Of a DNA stretch of 14,302 nucleotides, positions 12,601 through 14,302 are shown piece after piece (the stretch's first letter is position 1; every line of letters starts with the position of its first letter). The notes beneath the pieces were generated by a model that was not told where the DNA came from, did not search any database, and saw only the letters and a program-made list of their open reading frames with translations. The position numbers were made by a program, and so were the translations under genes. The DNA comes from Bacillota bacterium. Its GTDB lineage: Bacteria > Bacillota > Clostridia > DSM-8532. The DNA lies in the NCBI GenBank assembly GCA_023459915.1, contig JAEWSN010000121.1, forward strand, positions 1-14,302, read 5' to 3'.

Positions 12601-14302
12601 GCAACTCCGCCATCAAGCAAATCGCGTCCGGCCGCTTCGGCGTCACCGGCCCCTACCTTGCCTCGGCAAAGGAGATTCAAATCAAAATGGCCCAGGGCGC
12701 CAAGCCCGGAGAAGGCGGACAGCTGCCCGGCGGCAAGGTGTACCCCTGGATTGCCCGAACCCGCCACTCCACCCCCGGCGTGGGGCTCATCTCCCCGCCG
12801 CCGCACCATGACATCTACTCCATCGAGGACCTGGCCCAGCTCATCTTCGATCTGAAAAACGCCAATCCGGACGCGCGCATCAACGTCAAGCTCGTCTCCG
12901 AAACCGGCGTGGGCACCATCGCCGCCGGGGTGGCCAAGGGCGGTGCGGACACCATCCTCATTTCCGGATATGACGGCGGCACCGGGGCCAGTCCCCGCAC
13001 CAGCATCCAGCACGCGGGGCTGCCGTGGGAGCTCGGGCTGGCTGAAACCCACCAGACCCTGGTGGCCAACGGACTGCGGGGCCGCGTGCGGGTGGAGACC
13101 GACGGCAAGCTCATGACCGGCCGGGACATCGCCATCGCGGCGCTGCTGGGGGCCGAGGAGTTCGGCTTCGCCACCCTGCCGCTGGTGGCCATCGGCTGCG
13201 TGATGATGCGGGTGTGCAACCTGGACACCTGCCCGGTTGGCGTCGCGACCCAGAATCCCGCGTTGCGCGCCCGCTTTTCCGGCAAGCCGGAATATGTTGT
13301 GAACCTGATGCGTTTCCTGGCGCAGGACTTGCGGGAGAACATGGCCCGGCTCGGATTCCGCACACTCGACGAAATGGTGGGACGCGCCGGCCGGCTGGTG
13401 CAGGCACGGCACGCGGCCAAGACGGACGGGCTGGATCTGTCCGCCCTCATCCCCGGCGACCTGCCACTGCCCTGGCGGGATCTCATGCCCCATCAGGACG
13501 AGCACAACCGGCTGTTCCATGACATGGTCCGCTCGCTGGTGGAGCAGGGGGACGCCGTGGTGGAGCGCGCCATCCGCAATACGGAGCGCGCGGTGGCCAC
13601 CAGGGTCTCCGCCTTCATCTCGAAGGAATACGGCCGCCTGCCGGACGGCCGCATCCGGTTCCGCTTCAAGGGGACCGCCGGCCAGAGCTTTGGCGCGTTT
13701 GCCACCGCCGGCATCGAGCTGTCGCTTGAGGGCGACGCGAACGACTATCTGGGCAAGGGCCTTTGCGGCGCGCGCATCATCATCAAGGCACCCGCCGACG
13801 CGGGCTGGCAGGGAACAGACAACCTGCTCGCGGGCAACGTGGCGCTGTTCGGGGCCACCGACGGGGAGTTGTATCTGGCCGGACGTGCCGGAGAGCGCTT
13901 CTGCGTGCGAAACAGCGGGGCCACCGCCGTGTGCGAGGGCGTGGGCGACCACGGTTGCGAATACATGACCGGCGGCACCGCCGTCATTCTTGGGCCCGTC
14001 GGCCGCAACTTCGCGTCCGGCATGTCCGGCGGCATCGCGTATGTGCTCGACAGCGAGGCGTTCCGGCAGCGGGTCAACCCCAGCATGGTGGGCCTGTATC
14101 CGCTGGACGCGCTCGATCTGGTGATGCTGTACCGCCATCTCACCGCACATGTGGCGCACACCGGCTCCGCCATCACCGCCAGGCTGCTGGAGAAGTGGCC
14201 CACCGCGCATGCCCGGTTCGTCAAGGTGCTGCCACACGACTACAAGGACATGCTCGAGGCCATGGATGTGGCTGAAAAGGAAGGTCTGGACGGCGACGCG
14301 CG
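9690..14302 (+). CDS. gltB: Glutamate synthase large subunit (GOGAT alpha), 3' end cut off
   Basis: GltB transfers the amide nitrogen of glutamine to 2-oxoglutarate, giving two glutamates. The frame is open for 1537 codons to the window edge, so only a short C-terminal end should be missing. Cys85 (DACGTGLMAQMDG) is the expected catalytic N-terminal nucleophile of the glutaminase domain after propeptide removal. Further glutaminase landmarks are LAHRGGTGAD, HSRYSTNTFPSW and FVAHNGEINTLKG. The central and FMN synthase domains follow, with GGKSNSGEGGEA, PGEGGQLPGGK and SGYDGGTGASPRTS. The 3Fe-4S cysteines are Cys1170, Cys1176 and Cys1181 (CVMMRVCNLDTCPVG). The GXGXG beta-helix domain starts near GQSFGAFATAGIEL. 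The 84-residue leader before Cys85 is unusually long, rich in Ser, Gln, Gly and Pro, and repetitive. The ATG has a modest AGGTG site; an internal ATG at 9892 has none. No gltD lies in the window. Confidence 0.96.
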   Translation, partial: MKQQQVHTPSQASGQPSGSSRQVPSGQPTAFGHPARFGQPSASSQQAPSGQPGKSGDSRSGLVETPAMDMTRAPLWDPAFEHDACGTGLMAQMDGIRSHAIVTDALEILVRLAHRGGTGADPDTGDGAGILTQLPDRFFRMKTDFHLPREGQYAVAMCFLPLDASERTQAETALADIALAEGFSLIGWRTVPTNLHACGNGARASAPSVRQLFLTWEETDVPADIRLFVLRRHMEQAMRREGHAVYLPSLSNRTIVYKGMMQAWQVADFYPDLQDGDFMSAIALVHSRYSTNTFPSWNRAQPFRFVAHNGEINTLKGCEHAILAASATMDGGRLAQHLPTILPILDEDGSDSTKFDNLLEFLVTAGRSLPQALFMMMPGPWSKDGTMDDNQRDFFRYAACMMPPWDGPAAMCFTDGRQVGAVLDRNGLRPARWVLTAKNILVLSSESGVVDVPASDIVRRGRLGPNGMLLLDTETGTLYEDQAIKDTFLTGPWRQWLPNGLLRLEPEASAAPLTALSPEPRTVTDTLRLFGWTYEDTMTTVLPIARTGLDPVGAMGYDAPLAVISEKPQPLFHYFKQLFAQVTNPPIDAIQEECVTGMDVFLGPNGDPTRDTADNCRRIHLASPILSMDELARLTAGLPGFPAAELELCFDPAAGLKQGLDSLFLSAEQALSRGAVLLVLSDRNACAEHPPIPSLLATAGLHHHLIRKGMRGGCSLIVDSREPREVHHVACLIGYGAKAVAPRGVYEAASALLAHGHLADLSEPGILENLKHGYDHGLLKVMSKMGISCVDGYQNAQIFEALGLSRELVDVYFTGTVTRVGGLSLADLERETLLRHEQALADLSDELPSGGRFQFKTDGEEHLYDPETIHLLQTAVRTGDEALFREYVRRMEDHHLVSLRSLFGFAEAQPVPLEEVEPVENLVKRFKSGAMSYGSISREAHECLALAMNLLGGKSNSGEGGEATDRLFTERNSAIKQIASGRFGVTGPYLASAKEIQIKMAQGAKPGEGGQLPGGKVYPWIARTRHSTPGVGLISPPPHHDIYSIEDLAQLIFDLKNANPDARINVKLVSETGVGTIAAGVAKGGADTILISGYDGGTGASPRTSIQHAGLPWELGLAETHQTLVANGLRGRVRVETDGKLMTGRDIAIAALLGAEEFGFATLPLVAIGCVMMRVCNLDTCPVGVATQNPALRARFSGKPEYVVNLMRFLAQDLRENMARLGFRTLDEMVGRAGRLVQARHAAKTDGLDLSALIPGDLPLPWRDLMPHQDEHNRLFHDMVRSLVEQGDAVVERAIRNTERAVATRVSAFISKEYGRLPDGRIRFRFKGTAGQSFGAFATAGIELSLEGDANDYLGKGLCGARIIIKAPADAGWQGTDNLLAGNVALFGATDGELYLAGRAGERFCVRNSGATAVCEGVGDHGCEYMTGGTAVILGPVGRNFASGMSGGIAYVLDSEAFRQRVNPSMVGLYPLDALDLVMLYRHLTAHVAHTGSAITARLLEKWPTAHARFVKVLPHDYKDMLEAMDVAEKEGLDGDA
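9729..9844 (+). repeat. Direct repeat (72-bp spacing) in the gltB propeptide region
   Basis: Units at 9729-9772 and 9801-9844 match at 39 of 44 bases and are exactly 24 codons apart. They encode GQPSGSSRQVPSGQP and GQPSASSQQAPSGQP. The 28 bp between them contain related CTTCGGCCATCCGG motifs. The repeat keeps the frame and lies wholly upstream of the predicted processing site before Cys85. Confidence 0.8.

Noticed and set aside
12102..14237. 711-codon open frame on the minus strand opposite gltB
   Set aside because: It is the antisense shadow of gltB in GC-rich DNA, His/Gly/Ala/Gln-rich with no recognisable domain. The plus-strand frame encodes unmistakable glutamate synthase motifs throughout.

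Overview
The window reads as chromosomal DNA of an anaerobic, high-GC member of the Clostridia (Bacillota). Four things suggest this. The Rnf genes run in the order C-D-G-E-A-B, as in Clostridium and Acetobacterium. RnfB is the long, Cys-rich clostridial form. The glutamine synthetase is of the Gram-positive GSI-alpha type, with Arg62 in the FARVEESDM motif. The promoters are sigma-A-like and many genes have strong GGAGG ribosome binding sites. I cannot name a genus. No mobile elements, tRNA/rRNA genes or CRISPR arrays were seen, and most of the window is ordinary core metabolism.

Layout. (1) Positions 1-1084, minus strand: the first 31 codons of an HPr-like protein that lacks the phosphorylatable His15, then a small zinc-binding anti-sigma-like protein and, upstream of it, an ECF sigma factor. 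(2) 1268-1776, plus strand: a DUF192 gene followed by an intrinsic terminator. (3) 7284 down to 1848, minus strand: a complete rnfCDGEAB operon for the ion-pumping ferredoxin:NAD+ oxidoreductase. It has a recognisable promoter, a leader of about 240 nt, and a 58-59 bp tandem duplication between rnfA and rnfB that copies the end of rnfA. (4) 7403-14302, plus strand: a nitrogen-assimilation operon of glnA (glutamine synthetase), an ANTAR-domain RNA-binding regulator with a degenerate receiver domain, and gltB (glutamate synthase large subunit, cut by the window end about 1537 codons in).

The most interesting part is the glnA leader. A clear extended -10 promoter drives a leader of about 147 nt. 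It contains a strong intrinsic terminator and, overlapping the terminator's 5' arm, a hairpin CGGAAC-AACGGC-GTTCCG. The hexaloop has A at position 1 and G at position 4, the signature of ANTAR-protein target RNAs. The ANTAR gene lies directly downstream of glnA. The simplest reading is an autogenous antitermination circuit in which the ANTAR protein controls readthrough into glnA, its own gene and gltB. Its receiver domain has lost the phosphoacceptor Asp and the conserved Lys, so the input is probably not phosphorylation.

The GS and GOGAT products together form the ammonium assimilation cycle. The divergent Rnf complex couples the reduced-ferredoxin and NADH pools, so energy and nitrogen modules share the 576 bp region 7008-7583.
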